Assembly (NCBI GenBank): GCA_003248805.1
Contig: QFQY01000004.1
Location: 51,006 to 115,005, forward strand
DNA from: Chelatococcus sp.
GTDB taxonomy: Bacteria > Pseudomonadota > Alphaproteobacteria > Rhizobiales > Beijerinckiaceae
Length of the DNA stretch: 64,000 nucleotides
Reading direction: 5' to 3'
Part shown: positions 54,685-63,931 of the stretch, piece by piece
Numbering within the stretch: position 1 is the stretch's first letter
Layout: each line of letters opens with the position of its first letter
Translations under genes and position numbers: made by a program
The notes under the pieces: generated by a model
The model's input: only the letters and a program-made list of their open reading frames with translations
Databases searched by the model: none
Told to the model about the DNA's origin: nothing

Positions 54685-55662
54685 ATGATGGGTGACTTGC
54701 GCTTCTGGGGCCGAAAGCTGGGGCAGCTCGTCTTCGTCGTGCTCGGAATCGCCACCGTGAACTTCTTCCTCCTGCGGCTGGCGCCGGGCGATGCGGCCCA
54801 GGTGCTGGCCGGGGAGGCGGGGGCGGCGACGCCGGAATACATGGAGGCGCTGCGCCGGCAGTTCGGGCTCGACCAGCCGCTGCCGGTCCAGTTCCTGGCC
54901 TATTTCAAGAACATCCTGCTGCTCGATCTCGGCCATTCCTTCCGGCACGGCATGCCGGTCCTGCAGCTGATCGGGCAGCGCATCGTGCCGACATTGCTCC
55001 TGATGGGCGCGAGCATCGGGCTCGCGGTCGTCGTCGGCTGCCTGCTCGGCTTTCTCGCCGCCCGCCGGGCCGGCAGCATCACCGACACGCTGATCTCGGT
55101 CGTGGCGCTGCTGTTCTATGCGACGCCGGTCTTCTGGATCGGCGTGGTGCTGATCGTGGTCTTCTCGGTCTGGCTCGACTGGTTCCCGGTCGGCGGCATG
55201 GCGACGATCCAGTCGGGGCTGACCGGGCTCGCCTATGCCGGCGACGTGGCGCGGCACCTCGTCCTGCCGGCGGTGACGCTGGGGCTGTTCTATCTCGCGA
55301 TCTACACGCGGCTGATGCGCGCGGCGATGCTCGACGCCTATGGCGAGGATTTCGTCCGCACGGCGCAGGCCAAGGGCGTGCAGTCCGGCCGGATCGCCTG
55401 GCGCCACGTCCTGCCCAACGCGCTGCTGCCGGTCGTCACCATGCTCGGCGTCCAGATCGGCTCGGTGCTGGGCGGGGCGGTCCTGGTCGAGACCGTCTTC
55501 GCCTGGCCGGGTCTGGGGCGGCTCGCCTTCGAGGCTTTGTTCCAGCGCGATTTCAACCTGCTGCTCGGCATTCTGCTCTGCTCGTCGGTGGTGGTCGTCC
55601 TCGTCAACATCGCCGTCGATGTCGTGTACACGCTGATCGATCCGCGCATCGAGCTGGCCTGA
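54685..55662 (+). CDS. peptide-type ABC importer permease, DppB-like
   Basis: A 325-residue inner-membrane permease. The DppB start GQLVFVVLGIATVNFFLLRLAPGD is followed by the periplasmic LRRQFGLDQPLPVQFLAYFKN, then five further hydrophobic segments. The ATPase-docking loop is at FVRTAQAKGVQSGRIAWRHVLPNALLPV and the end reads NIAVDVVYTLIDPRIEL. Two adjacent ATGs (54685, 54688) could start it; the second has better spacing from GAGAGGG. Confidence 0.93.
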   Translation: MMGDLRFWGRKLGQLVFVVLGIATVNFFLLRLAPGDAAQVLAGEAGAATPEYMEALRRQFGLDQPLPVQFLAYFKNILLLDLGHSFRHGMPVLQLIGQRIVPTLLLMGASIGLAVVVGCLLGFLAARRAGSITDTLISVVALLFYATPVFWIGVVLIVVFSVWLDWFPVGGMATIQSGLTGLAYAGDVARHLVLPAVTLGLFYLAIYTRLMRAAMLDAYGEDFVRTAQAKGVQSGRIAWRHVLPNALLPVVTMLGVQIGSVLGGAVLVETVFAWPGLGRLAFEALFQRDFNLLLGILLCSSVVVVLVNIAVDVVYTLIDPRIELA

Positions 55663-55692
55663 ACCACCAACCGGCATGAATCTCGAACCGGC

Positions 55693-56586
55693 ATGAGCAT
55701 GACCCTTCCCAGAACGGCCGAGCCACGCACGCAGGCGGCGCCCCCGGCCCGCTCCCGCGCCGTCGTCCTGCGCCTGCTGCGCCGGCCGTCCGGCCTGGTC
55801 GGTGCCGTGCTGCTCGTCGCCATCCTGGCGATGGTGGCGGCGGCGCCCCTGCTGTTCCCGAGCGATCCGCTCGACATGGTCGCCCAGCCCTTCCTCTGGC
55901 CGGGGCAGGATCCGGAGTTCCCGCTGGGCACGGACATGCTCGGCCGCGACCTCGCCTCCGGCATCGTCCATGGCGCCCGGATCTCCCTGCTGATCGGCGT
56001 GGTGGCGAGCCTTGTCTCCGTCGTCATCGGCGTCGCGGTCGGTGCCCTGGCCGGCTTCTATGGCGGCAAGGCCGACGAGGTGCTGATGCGCCTCACCGAG
56101 CTCTTCCAGACCATTCCGCCCTTCCTGTTCGCGCTCGCCATCGTGGCGATCCTGCAGCCCTCGATCGCGGCCATCGTCGTCGCCATCGGCCTGACCTCCT
56201 GGCCCGGCCTCGCCCGGCTGCTGCGGGCCGAGGTGCTGAAACTGCGCAAGGGGGATTTCGTTCAGGCGGCGGTGGCCTCGGGCGCGTCGGATATCCGCAT
56301 CATCCTGCGCCATATCCTGCCGAACGCCCTGGCGCCGGTCATCGTCACGAGTTCGGTGCTGGTCGCCGGCGCCATCCTGACCGAGTCGGGGCTGGCGTTC
56401 CTGGGGCTGGGCGATCCGAATGTGATGAGCTGGGGCGCCATGGTCGGCGCGGGTCGCGAGGTCATCCGGACCGACTGGTACATCGCGACGCTGCCCGGCA
56501 TCGCCATCGTCGCCGCCGTGCTGGCGCTCAATCTGCTGAGCGATGCGCTGAACGACGTTCTCGACCCCAAGCGCCGCAAGTCCTGA
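55693..56586 (+). CDS. peptide-type ABC importer permease, DppC-like
   Basis: A 297-residue inner-membrane permease with the DppC landmarks GTDMLGRDLASGIVHGARISLLIG, a TELFQTIPPFLFALAIVAI segment and the docking loop FVQAAVASGASDIRIILRHILPNALAPV. It ends LLSDALNDVLDPKRRKS. The importer stops here: no DppD/DppF ATPase gene follows, and the next gene is an unrelated exporter on the other strand. The ATPases must be encoded elsewhere, or the system shares them. Confidence 0.93.
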   Translation: MSMTLPRTAEPRTQAAPPARSRAVVLRLLRRPSGLVGAVLLVAILAMVAAAPLLFPSDPLDMVAQPFLWPGQDPEFPLGTDMLGRDLASGIVHGARISLLIGVVASLVSVVIGVAVGALAGFYGGKADEVLMRLTELFQTIPPFLFALAIVAILQPSIAAIVVAIGLTSWPGLARLLRAEVLKLRKGDFVQAAVASGASDIRIILRHILPNALAPVIVTSSVLVAGAILTESGLAFLGLGDPNVMSWGAMVGAGREVIRTDWYIATLPGIAIVAAVLALNLLSDALNDVLDPKRRKS

Positions 56587-56623
56587 GCGCCTCTCCGGCC
56601 GGCATCCGGCGGCGCGGCGGGGC

Positions 56624-58432
56624 TCAGTCGTCGTCCGCTCTGGTCGTCCGGCGCTTCCTGAAGAGGTGCCACAGCGAGTTGGTGATGCGGCGGGACGTCA
56701 TATGCGCTCCGGCGGGGCGCCGTTCGAGCGTGATCTTCCGGTCGTGATAGTCCTCCAGCCCGGGCCGGTGCCCGACGCTGATGATCGTGGCGTCCGCCAG
56801 CTCGTCGCCGAACAGGGCCAGCAGCGCGTTCTGGCTGTCCTCGTCGAGGGCGGACGTGGCCTCGTCCATCACGATGAAGCCGGGCTTCTGGATCAGCAGG
56901 CGGGCGAAGGCGATGCGCTGGCGCTCGCCGCCCGACAGGGCGCGGTCCCAGTTCTCGTCCTCGTCGAGGCGCTTCGCCAGATAGGGAAGGCCGCAGCGCT
57001 CGAGAGCCGCGACGAGGGTCTCGGTCGGGACCGGGATGTCGGAATGGGGATAGAGCAGCACCGAGCGCAGCGTGCCCTTCGGCAGATAGGGGCGCTGCGG
57101 CACGAAGGCGATCGCCTTCCCCCGCGCGACGCGGATCGAGCCCGAGCCCCATGGCCAGAGTCCGGCCAGCGCGCGGATCAGCGTGCTCTTTCCCGAGCCG
57201 CTTTCGCCGACGATCAGCACCTTCTCGCCCGGCTGGATCACCACGGTGGCGTCCGCGATGACGATGCGGCCGTTGCTGTGCGCGACGGACAGGTTCTCGA
57301 CATGGATCGCCCCGTCGTCGCTCTCGCCCATCGCGATGCGGGTGTCGCCTTCCATGATCGTGCCCACGTCGAGCGCCTGGAGTTCCTCCACCAGCTCGTC
57401 GACCCGCGTCACCGAGGCGAACCACTCGGCGAGCCGCACGAAATTGTCGACGAACCAGATCAGGGCGGCCTGGACCGCGCTGAAGGCGGCCACGACCTGC
57501 ATCACGCCGCCGAGCGTGACGCTGCCGGAGAGGAACTTCGGCGCGATCAGCAGCAGCGGGACGATCGGAAACAGCGCGCCGTTCGTGTTCAGCACGAGCG
57601 CGATGATGCCCTGCTGGCGGATGATCCGCAGCCAGGCGCCCAGCACCCGGCCATAGCCCTCGGCGAGCGAGCTGCGCTCGTCGGCGTCGCCGCGGATCAG
57701 CGCTATGCTCTCCGCGTTCTCCCTCAGTCGCGTCATGTCGGCGCGGAAACGCGCCTCCGTCTCGTTCTTCGCCGCGACCAGCCCGACGAGCGGGCGACCG
57801 GTGACATAGGCGCCGAGCGAGGCGATCGTGGCGTAGAGCAGGGCGGCGAACGCCATGTAGCTCGGGATCACGATGGTCGTGCCGCCGAGCGTGAATTCGG
57901 CGGCGCCCGCCACCGTCCACAGGACCGAGGCGAAGGCGACGGCGGTGACGAAGGCGCTGATCAGCCCGATGGCGAGCTCGACCAGCGGCTCGATCGAGAG
58001 GCGGGTATCCTCCGCGATCCGGTATTCCGGCGCCGTCTGCTCCCTGGTGATCAGGCTGAGACGGTAATAGCGCTGGTCCGCGACCCACCATCCGGCCAGG
58101 CGCATCGTCAGGTTCTCGCGCCAGCGCGCCTGCAGCGTCATGCGGCTCACGACGAGCCCCGAAACGGAGAGGGCGGAGGCCGCGAGCAGCAGGGGCAGCC
58201 AGCCGGCCACGCTCCAGAGCGCCTGCGCGTCGCGCTTCTCGAGGGCGTCGAAGAACCAGCGGTTCCAGGTGTTGATGCCGAGCGCGCTCGCCGTCTGCGC
58301 GGCGACGAAGCCGAGCACGGCGGCGGTCAGCCCCCAGGCCTGCCAGCGTGTCTCGCCCCGCCAGTAGCGCAGCGCGATGCGGAAGAACTGATGCAGACGC
58401 GAGCGCCGGCTGGGCGCGGGCGTATCGGCCAT
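56624..58432 (-). CDS. ABC_membrane_2-type transporter (YddA/BacA-related, fused permease-ATPase)
   Basis: A 602-residue half-transporter. The membrane domain (about 20-340) has ALRYWRGETRWQAWGL and ALGINTWNRWFFDALEKRDAQAL, the start of the SbmA/BacA and ABCD-related family, and WRENLTMRLAGWWVADQRYYRL. The ATPase domain (about 370-590) has Walker A GESGSGKST, signature LSGGERQ and Walker [13 protein letters not shown]. Relatives move peptides, vitamin B12, bleomycin or very-long-chain fatty acyl groups. It converges with dppC, 37 bases apart. Confidence 0.9.
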   Translation of the reverse strand: MADTPAPSRRSRLHQFFRIALRYWRGETRWQAWGLTAAVLGFVAAQTASALGINTWNRWFFDALEKRDAQALWSVAGWLPLLLAASALSVSGLVVSRMTLQARWRENLTMRLAGWWVADQRYYRLSLITREQTAPEYRIAEDTRLSIEPLVELAIGLISAFVTAVAFASVLWTVAGAAEFTLGGTTIVIPSYMAFAALLYATIASLGAYVTGRPLVGLVAAKNETEARFRADMTRLRENAESIALIRGDADERSSLAEGYGRVLGAWLRIIRQQGIIALVLNTNGALFPIVPLLLIAPKFLSGSVTLGGVMQVVAAFSAVQAALIWFVDNFVRLAEWFASVTRVDELVEELQALDVGTIMEGDTRIAMGESDDGAIHVENLSVAHSNGRIVIADATVVIQPGEKVLIVGESGSGKSTLIRALAGLWPWGSGSIRVARGKAIAFVPQRPYLPKGTLRSVLLYPHSDIPVPTETLVAALERCGLPYLAKRLDEDENWDRALSGGERQRIAFARLLIQKPGFIVMDEATSALDEDSQNALLALFGDELADATIISVGHRPGLEDYHDRKITLERRPAGAHMTSRRITNSLWHLFRKRRTTRADDD

Positions 58433-58543
58433 GTCGCGTCACTCCCCGCCGCGGACAGGCCGCAGGGGTGGCCTGTCATGCGCGAGCGGTATCGACGAAA
58501 CGGCCGGCGGGGCACCGGGTTCCCGCCGGATCATCGTGGGCGG

Positions 58544-58825
58544 TCATGCGCTCCGCTGAACCGGCTCGATCTTCTGCAGTTCGCTGCGCCAATGCTCGCC
58601 GGCGGCGTAGAGCAGGGAGTGGATGGCGCGCGCGCGGACACGGGCCTCCTCCTCGTCGATGCCGACATTGGCCTCCCAGAGAAGGCGCATATGGGCGCCC
58701 CGGACCTCGATGCAGTGAAAGACCGCGATCTCCCGCCCGAACTCGCGGGTCAGCCAGACGCTGAGCCCGCCGCACCGGCCGATTTCGGTTTCGCCACGCG
58801 GGCGTCTGTCTGTCTTGGAACGCAC
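58544..58825 (-). CDS. small soluble protein of unknown function (tentative)
   Basis: A possible 93-residue protein from a GTG at 58825. It starts basic (VRSKTDRRPRGETEIGRCGG), has a beta-like middle (SVWLTREFGREIAVFHCIEV) and ends in an amphipathic helix (EEEARVRARAIHSLLYAAG). Amino-acid content is protein-like, unlike the Arg/Pro-rich shadow frames nearby, but there is no good ribosome site and the start is uncertain. Family not recognised. It lies 111 bases from the ABC transporter start, on the same strand. Confidence 0.45.
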   Translation of the reverse strand: MRSKTDRRPRGETEIGRCGGLSVWLTREFGREIAVFHCIEVRGAHMRLLWEANVGIDEEEARVRARAIHSLLYAAGEHWRSELQKIEPVQRSA

Positions 58826-58992
58826 GGGACTGCTCTGACGCTCGCGCCTCTTGCCTGGGCCGGGCTGCGACCATGGCAGCGGAACGATGCGTGGAGCTTT
58901 CGGCCGGGCGAGCGTCGCCGCCGTCCTCGCGGCGGCGGGGGCGGTTGCCAGCGGGCGAGCTCTGCGCGCGCGCCAGACGGCGCCGGCCCGGT

Positions 58993-60195
58993 TCAGCGCC
59001 AGCCGCGACGCCACATCGAAACAACGCCGCACGCGGCGAGCTGGAAGGCGATCAGGAGATAGGACCAGTCGAAACTCCCTGTCCGGCCGGCCAGCAGCGC
59101 GAAGACGAGAGGGCCGCAGAACGAGCCTGCGAAGCCGAAGAGGTTCGCGGCGGAGGTCACGTCGCCGATGAGCCCGGGCGGAGAAAGCCGCGCCAGCTCC
59201 GCCATGTAGACGCCGTTCCAGCCAAGCGCCGTCGCTCCGATGAGGGCGACACAGCCGTACAGCGCCCACGAAGGCCCCGCGGCCGAGCAGACGAACAGGA
59301 CGATCGCGCCGCTCGTGGCGAGCAGAAGCAGGCAGAGCAGGAGCAGGCCCCGTCGCCACCGATCCGCCAGCCAGCCCAGGACGATCCGGGAGATCGTGCT
59401 GGAGGCGAGCAGGACGGCCATCAGGTACCCAGCATGCGCGAGATCCTTCCCATGCTGCGTGACCAGATAGGTCGCGGTGAAGGCCTGGACGCTCGCCTGG
59501 GCGATGGACAGCGAGATGCCGATGCCGGTGACGAGCGGCAAGGACGGGTGGGAGCGGATGACCTCGGCCGACCGGCGCAGCGCCGAGGGCGACAGGAACA
59601 TGCGGGCCCATCGCCGGTTCGCCGGGCCCCTCTCCATGTCGAGGCGCTTCTGGAACGGCTGCACCGCCAGCAGGCTGACGATGACCAGGGCGGCGATCGA
59701 CCAGGCCGCCTGCGTGAAGCCCAGGACGCTGACGACGGGCGCCACCGAGACGCCGGCGAGGGCGCCGCCGAAGGGGACGCCCGCCTGCCGGATCGAGAAG
59801 ATCAGGTTGCGATGCCGCGCCGGTGCCGTGCGCATCAGCATCGTGCTGCCCGCGGGATTGTTCGGCGCCAGGCCGAGGCCGAGCAGGAGCGCGCCGGCGA
59901 AGCCGAGTGCGGCGATCGGCAATGACAGGAAGACGATCCCGACGCTGGTGAAGGCCAGCCCCAGTTGCAGCGTGCGGACCGGGCCGTGATGGTCGAGCAT
60001 CGGGCCGCCGCAGGCCAGGCACCAGCAGATGCCGATCGAAACGGTCGCGGAGACGTAGCCGATGCTTTCGGGAGGCAGGTTCCAGCGTTGCGTCAGGACA
60101 GGGCCGAGCAGAGGAACCGTGGCCGCGGCATAGGAACTCACGACCTGCACGAGCAGCGTCGCGCTCAAGGCGCTTCCCCACAGGGGCAACTTCAA
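58993..60195 (-). CDS. MFS transporter
   Basis: A 400-residue inner-membrane transporter with twelve hydrophobic segments in two halves. Typical MFS spots are GGPMLDHHGPVRTLQLGLAF after segment 2, FSIRQAGVPFGGALAGVSV in segment 5 and GWLADRWRRGLLLL after segment 8. The start is a TTG at 60195, supported by GGAGGAGG five bases upstream; a second TTG lies two codons later and the first in-frame ATG is far inside. Substrate unknown; carboxylate or drug transport is possible. The 267-base gap upstream (60196-60462) holds no gene I can support. Confidence 0.85.
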   Translation of the reverse strand: MKLPLWGSALSATLLVQVVSSYAAATVPLLGPVLTQRWNLPPESIGYVSATVSIGICWCLACGGPMLDHHGPVRTLQLGLAFTSVGIVFLSLPIAALGFAGALLLGLGLAPNNPAGSTMLMRTAPARHRNLIFSIRQAGVPFGGALAGVSVAPVVSVLGFTQAAWSIAALVIVSLLAVQPFQKRLDMERGPANRRWARMFLSPSALRRSAEVIRSHPSLPLVTGIGISLSIAQASVQAFTATYLVTQHGKDLAHAGYLMAVLLASSTISRIVLGWLADRWRRGLLLLCLLLLATSGAIVLFVCSAAGPSWALYGCVALIGATALGWNGVYMAELARLSPPGLIGDVTSAANLFGFAGSFCGPLVFALLAGRTGSFDWSYLLIAFQLAACGVVSMWRRGWR

Positions 60196-60462
60196 GACGG
60201 CCTCCTCCCGGCGCTCCTGGCATGCTGGTTCTTGTCGCTTGCCGCCGCCGAAGCGGTGGCGAGCGAGTCCGGCTTGTGCCGGTCTTCCGCGAATGTGCCG
60301 GCGTGGTCGAGGCTCCGGCCGGCCTGTCCGACCTGCAGGATTTGCATGCGCGCGCCGCGCCGGCCCACGGGCCGGTGTCGGCTTTCCCGGCTCGACGCCT
60401 CGGATCGGCTCCGTGTCGTGATCCCGTCGGGCGCGGTCCCCCGACGGTCGCGATCCGGCCCG

Positions 60463-61704
60463 TTATGGGGCGCGCGAGAGAACCAGGACACCGATCGCCA
60501 GGGTGGCGATCGTCAGGGGCGCGCCGATCCTGAAATAGGCCCAGAAGTCGATCGCGATGCCCTCCTTGGCGGCGCGCTCGGCCACGATGAGGTTCGCGAC
60601 GGAGCCGAGCAGCGTGAAATTGCCGGCCAGCGTCGATGCCATCGCGACCACGAGCCATGCGCGCTGAGGCTCCTGCAAGTGCTCGACGAAGGGCTTGAGG
60701 ACCAGCACGGCGGGAACGTTGCTGACGAGGTTCGAGAGGACGGCCGTGACGCCCGTCAGCACGGCCACATCGCCGAGATCGAACTGCGCGACCTGGCCGA
60801 CGACATCGCGGGTGAGCACGGCATGCTCCAGGCCGCGCACCACGACGAAGAGACCGGCGAACATCAGCAGAAGCGGCCCGTCGATCTCGGCATAGACCTT
60901 CCTCGGCTCGACCCGGCGTGTCAGCAGCAGCAGCGCCGCCGCGCAGATCGCGGTCTTGGCGACGGGCTGGCCGAGGAAGAACAGGCCGATCATCGCCAGC
61001 GAGACCAGCGCCGATTTGGCCGCCAGCCAGCGATGATAGTGCGTCGGCACGGTCACGTTCGGCAGCCGTGCCCTCGCGAGATATTCCCGCGGATTGAGGA
61101 CCAGCACGAGGAGGATGGTGAGGAGCAGGCCGAGGGCGGCGATCGGCAGCAGCGCGCCGGTGAAGGCTCCGTAGGAGATGCCCGAGAGATTGCCGATGAT
61201 CATGTTCTGTGGGTTGCCGGTGATCGTCGCCGTCGAGCCGACATTGGCGGCGAGCGCCACTGCGATCAGATAGGGAACCGGGTTGCGGTCGAGCGCGCGC
61301 GTCAGCGTGATCACGATCGGCGTCATCACCAGGCAGATCGCATCGTTGACCAGGAAGGCCGACAGCACGCCGGTCGTCACCACGATGGCGGCCAGCAGAA
61401 GGGCCGGGTGGCGCGCCCTGCCGACCGCCCAGCCGGTAGCCATGCGAAAGAAGCCGGAGAGCCGGAGATGGGCCACGACGATCATCATGCCGAGCAGGAG
61501 CGTGATCGTGTCGAGGTCGATCGCGCGATAGGCGTCTTCCGGAGAGAGCACGCCGCAGCCGACCATGAGCGCGGCGCCGATCAGCGCCGCGCCGGCGCGA
61601 TCGACGCGCAGGCCCGGCAACCGGCCGATGGCGATCGCGACATAGGTCGCCAGAAAGATCGCGATCGCGAGGATCTGCGTCGTCCTGAGGGTCCAGTCGG
61701 TCAT
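60463..61704 (-). CDS. SLC13/ArsB-superfamily anion permease
   Basis: A 413-residue inner-membrane protein with about eleven hydrophobic segments. Ion-transporter superfamily marks are DTITLLLGMMIVVAHLRLSGFF, FLVNDAICLVMTPIVI with its conserved N-D, the helical hairpin NVGSTATITGNPQNMIIG, and the second-half repeat SNLVSNVPAVLVLKP and STLAGNFTLLGSVANLIVAE. The twin T-G-N-P and G-N-x-T-L-G-S motifs form the anion site. Substrate could be a dicarboxylate, sulfate or arsenite. It starts five bases after the stop of the MFS gene, so the pair is one transcript. Confidence 0.88.
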   Translation of the reverse strand: MTDWTLRTTQILAIAIFLATYVAIAIGRLPGLRVDRAGAALIGAALMVGCGVLSPEDAYRAIDLDTITLLLGMMIVVAHLRLSGFFRMATGWAVGRARHPALLLAAIVVTTGVLSAFLVNDAICLVMTPIVITLTRALDRNPVPYLIAVALAANVGSTATITGNPQNMIIGNLSGISYGAFTGALLPIAALGLLLTILLVLVLNPREYLARARLPNVTVPTHYHRWLAAKSALVSLAMIGLFFLGQPVAKTAICAAALLLLTRRVEPRKVYAEIDGPLLLMFAGLFVVVRGLEHAVLTRDVVGQVAQFDLGDVAVLTGVTAVLSNLVSNVPAVLVLKPFVEHLQEPQRAWLVVAMASTLAGNFTLLGSVANLIVAERAAKEGIAIDFWAYFRIGAPLTIATLAIGVLVLSRAP

Positions 61705-61709
61705 GCGAA

Positions 61710-63026
61710 TCAAGCCGCTCTCTCGGCCGTCGCCGCTCGCGCGGAGCCGTCTGCGCGGCCGGTCGGGGGCCGGTATCCGCGGGTCTCCGGCATGGCGGCG
61801 AGGTACAGGACAAAGCCGCCGGCGGCGATGGACGCCAGTGTCGCGAAGGCCGTGGCGTAGCCTGCGGTCACGATGATCAGGCCCGCCAGCGAAGCGGAGA
61901 TCGAGGCGCCGATGCCCTGGAAGGTCGCGACCGCTCCCTGCGCCACGTTGAACCGCCCGGTGCCGCGCGTCAGATCCGCCACCACGACCGGGAACAGCGC
62001 GCCGAAGATGCCGGCCCCGACCCCGTCGAGCGCCTGCACCGCCACGAGCCAGAACGGGTTGTCGGAAACGACGTAGAGCGCGCCGCGCAGGGCCAGCACG
62101 CCGAAGGCGATCAGGAAGATCGGCTTGCGGCCCCAGGCATCGACCTTGGTGCCGACCATGACGGCCATCGGCACCATGACGCATTGCGCCGCCACGATGC
62201 ACACGGCCACGAGCGAGGTCGCCTGCTCCTTGCCGACGACGCGGGTGAGCAGCTGGCCGACGGAGGTGAGCATCGCGGCGTTGGAGAGATGGAAGATCGC
62301 GCAGAGCAGGGCGAACAGCATGAGATGCCGGTTCTGCAGCAGGGCCCTGAAGCCGGACGGCGTCTCGTCGTCGACGGCCTCGTCGAGGCCGCGCGCGAGG
62401 TCGTCGTCGATCTCCCTCTCCGGCACCAGCAGCATGGCGCCGATGCTGAAGACCGCGAGCACGGCCATGAGCCAGAACACCACGATCGGCCCGAAGAAAT
62501 AGGCGGTCGTGCCCGCGATGGCTGCCGAAGCCGCATTGCCGAGATGGTTGAAGGCCTCGTTGCGGCCGACGCGCCTGGAGAACAGCCCCGGCCCGACCAG
62601 CCCGAGCGTGATCGCGGCCAGCGCCGGCGGAAACACCGCGCCCGCGATCGCGGCGATCGATTGCGTCCCGGCGACCAGGTAGAAATTGCTGATGAAGGGC
62701 AGCGCCAGGCACGAAAGCGTCACCGCGACCGCCGATGCGATGACGATCGCCGGCTTGTGCCGGCCGCTGTCGATCAGCGCTCCGGCCGGCGTTTGGGCGA
62801 TGAGGCCGACGATGCCCGCGATGGTCATGACGAGGCCGACCGTCGCCTCGTTCCAGTCCTGCTCGGGCCCGCGCACGGCGATGAGGTAGATCGCGAGATA
62901 CGGGCCGAGCCCGTCGCGCACGTCGGCGAGGAAGAAGTTCAGGGCATCGAGGCCCAGGAGCGCCCGCCGCGACGGCGCGCGTTCGCTCGGGGGGCTGGCT
63001 TTGCCGGGCTGGCTTCGCACGGGCAT
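61710..63026 (-). CDS. MFS transporter, multidrug/sugar-exporter-like
   Basis: A 438-residue inner-membrane transporter. It opens LLGLDALNFFLADVRDGLGPYLAIYL, has the loop QTPAGALIDSGRHKPAIVIA after segment 2, and a central cytoplasmic loop with DDDLARGLDEAVDDETPSG. GTKVDAWGRKPIFL repeats the motif after segment 8. Substrate unknown. The ribosome site ahead of the ATG is weak. The SLC13-like gene follows directly, which hints at a shared physiological role such as acid or anion export. Confidence 0.88.
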   Translation of the reverse strand: MPVRSQPGKASPPSERAPSRRALLGLDALNFFLADVRDGLGPYLAIYLIAVRGPEQDWNEATVGLVMTIAGIVGLIAQTPAGALIDSGRHKPAIVIASAVAVTLSCLALPFISNFYLVAGTQSIAAIAGAVFPPALAAITLGLVGPGLFSRRVGRNEAFNHLGNAASAAIAGTTAYFFGPIVVFWLMAVLAVFSIGAMLLVPEREIDDDLARGLDEAVDDETPSGFRALLQNRHLMLFALLCAIFHLSNAAMLTSVGQLLTRVVGKEQATSLVAVCIVAAQCVMVPMAVMVGTKVDAWGRKPIFLIAFGVLALRGALYVVSDNPFWLVAVQALDGVGAGIFGALFPVVVADLTRGTGRFNVAQGAVATFQGIGASISASLAGLIIVTAGYATAFATLASIAAGGFVLYLAAMPETRGYRPPTGRADGSARAATAERAA

Positions 63027-63140
63027 GGGGTGTCTCGCGGCAGGTGGGAGGCCGCATCCCGTCAGGCATGCGGCAGGGCTGTGCGTGTCCGGGTCGAAGC
63101 GGGCGATCCGGACACGGGCGGCGGCTCTCGGAGGGCGACG

Positions 63141-63488
63141 TCAGCCGCGCGGGCCCGCCCCCGGCCCGCGGCCCGGAGGGGGCGGCGGAGGCGCGCGGTC
63201 GTCGGGGCCGGCCTGGTCGCTGGCCGCGGCGCCCGGCCGCAGCGCGAAGGCCGTCTGGGTGGAGAGATGCGGCGGCAGCTCGATCTCGGTGCCGTCGGCG
63301 GGGAGAACACCGTCGATCTCGCCCCGTGGGCCGAGCGTGTATCGCTTCACCACGCCCTTCGTCTGCGGAAGCTGCGAAGCGTCATAGGCCAGGCCGCCGC
63401 GGGCCTTTGCGAGCACGGCCGCCGCGCCTGGGGCGGTTCCGCTCGGCAAGAGGAGGGCGGTGGCTGTCGAGCGGACTCCGTTCGTCAT
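63141..63488 (-). CDS. small protein of unknown function with a beta-strand core and Pro/Gly-rich tail
   Basis: A 115-residue protein. The core GVVKRYTLGPRGEIDGVLPADGTEIELPPHLS looks like an OB-like or small beta barrel, a pattern I recall from unnamed proteins of related genomes; the tail is rich in Pro, Gly and Arg. The ATG at 63488 has AGGTGAG upstream and was preferred to the one at 63506. No signal peptide is clear. It lies 114 bases before the MFS gene on the same strand. Confidence 0.55.
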   Translation of the reverse strand: MTNGVRSTATALLLPSGTAPGAAAVLAKARGGLAYDASQLPQTKGVVKRYTLGPRGEIDGVLPADGTEIELPPHLSTQTAFALRPGAAASDQAGPDDRAPPPPPPGRGPGAGPRG

Positions 63489-63571
63489 GATCTCACCTGC
63501 AGTCATGCCGGATCACCGGCGGGACGGGATGTCGTCCGCAACCGGCGTGCCAGGACATGGTTCCTTCTGTT

Positions 63572-63829
63572 TCAGAGGTTTATGCGCGCGCTCGCTCCGT
63601 CTGCCGTCCGGATCCCTGACGGCGCCCGTCGGGAATTGGGACGCTGCTCGCCGTCGAGGCCGTAGCGCTCGATCTTGGTGTGGAGGAGCTGGCTGTTGGC
63701 CTCGGCCCCATCGGAGGTTTTCAGCGACCGCCTGATCTCCACCTTGCCGATGATCGGCCTCAGCGCGTCCGGCGCCCGGACCCACCAGATATTTCCGCGC
63801 AGGAGGAGGTGTTCAGGGCGGCGCGCCAT
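63572..63829 (-). pseudogene. N-terminal remnant of a phage-type tyrosine integrase
   Basis: An 85-residue open frame whose first 57 residues resemble the N-terminus of tyrosine integrases with a DUF6538-like arm: LLLRGNIWWVRAPDALRPIIGKVEIRRSLKTSD, broken here into AEANSQLLHTKIERYGL after it. The sequence then loses similarity and ends in Arg/Ser-rich residues. The core-binding and catalytic R-H-R-Y regions are missing. It starts about 100 bases from the 3' end of tRNA-Ala and points the same way, the classical place for an island integrase. So this is probably the stub left by a lost or decayed element. Confidence 0.65.
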
Positions 63830-63912
63830 AAGGTTCGCGATGCGTTGTGGCCCACGGCCGTGGACCGACACGGCATGCCAACGCGCTACAATCAAAAAGC
63901 TTTTCGGGAGAT

Positions 63913-63927
63913 CGACGACTTTCGTCG
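63913..63927 (-). terminator. small hairpin just 3' of tRNA-Ala
   Basis: CGACGA-CTT-TCGTCG forms a 6-bp stem four bases beyond the tRNA's CCA end. A run of T on the minus strand (AAAAGCTTTTT) follows after some ten bases. It may end the tRNA transcript, but the gap to the T tract makes it a weak call. Confidence 0.35.
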
Positions 63928-63931
63928 GGCC

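Noticed and set aside
60192..60491. 99-codon minus-strand open frame in the gap between MFS and SLC13 genes
   Set aside because: Arg/Ser-rich shadow composition and no ribosome site; it overlaps the start of one gene and the end of the other.
58544..61813. 1089-codon open frame on the minus strand across the MFS and SLC13 genes
   Set aside because: It overlaps two clear transporters in another frame and has shadow-like composition. Only its last ~93 codons, in the gap, look protein-like and are listed as a separate tentative gene.
63830..63931. Attachment-site duplication of the tRNA-Ala 3' end
   Set aside because: I found no second copy of the tRNA 3' end within the window, so no att pair can be drawn.
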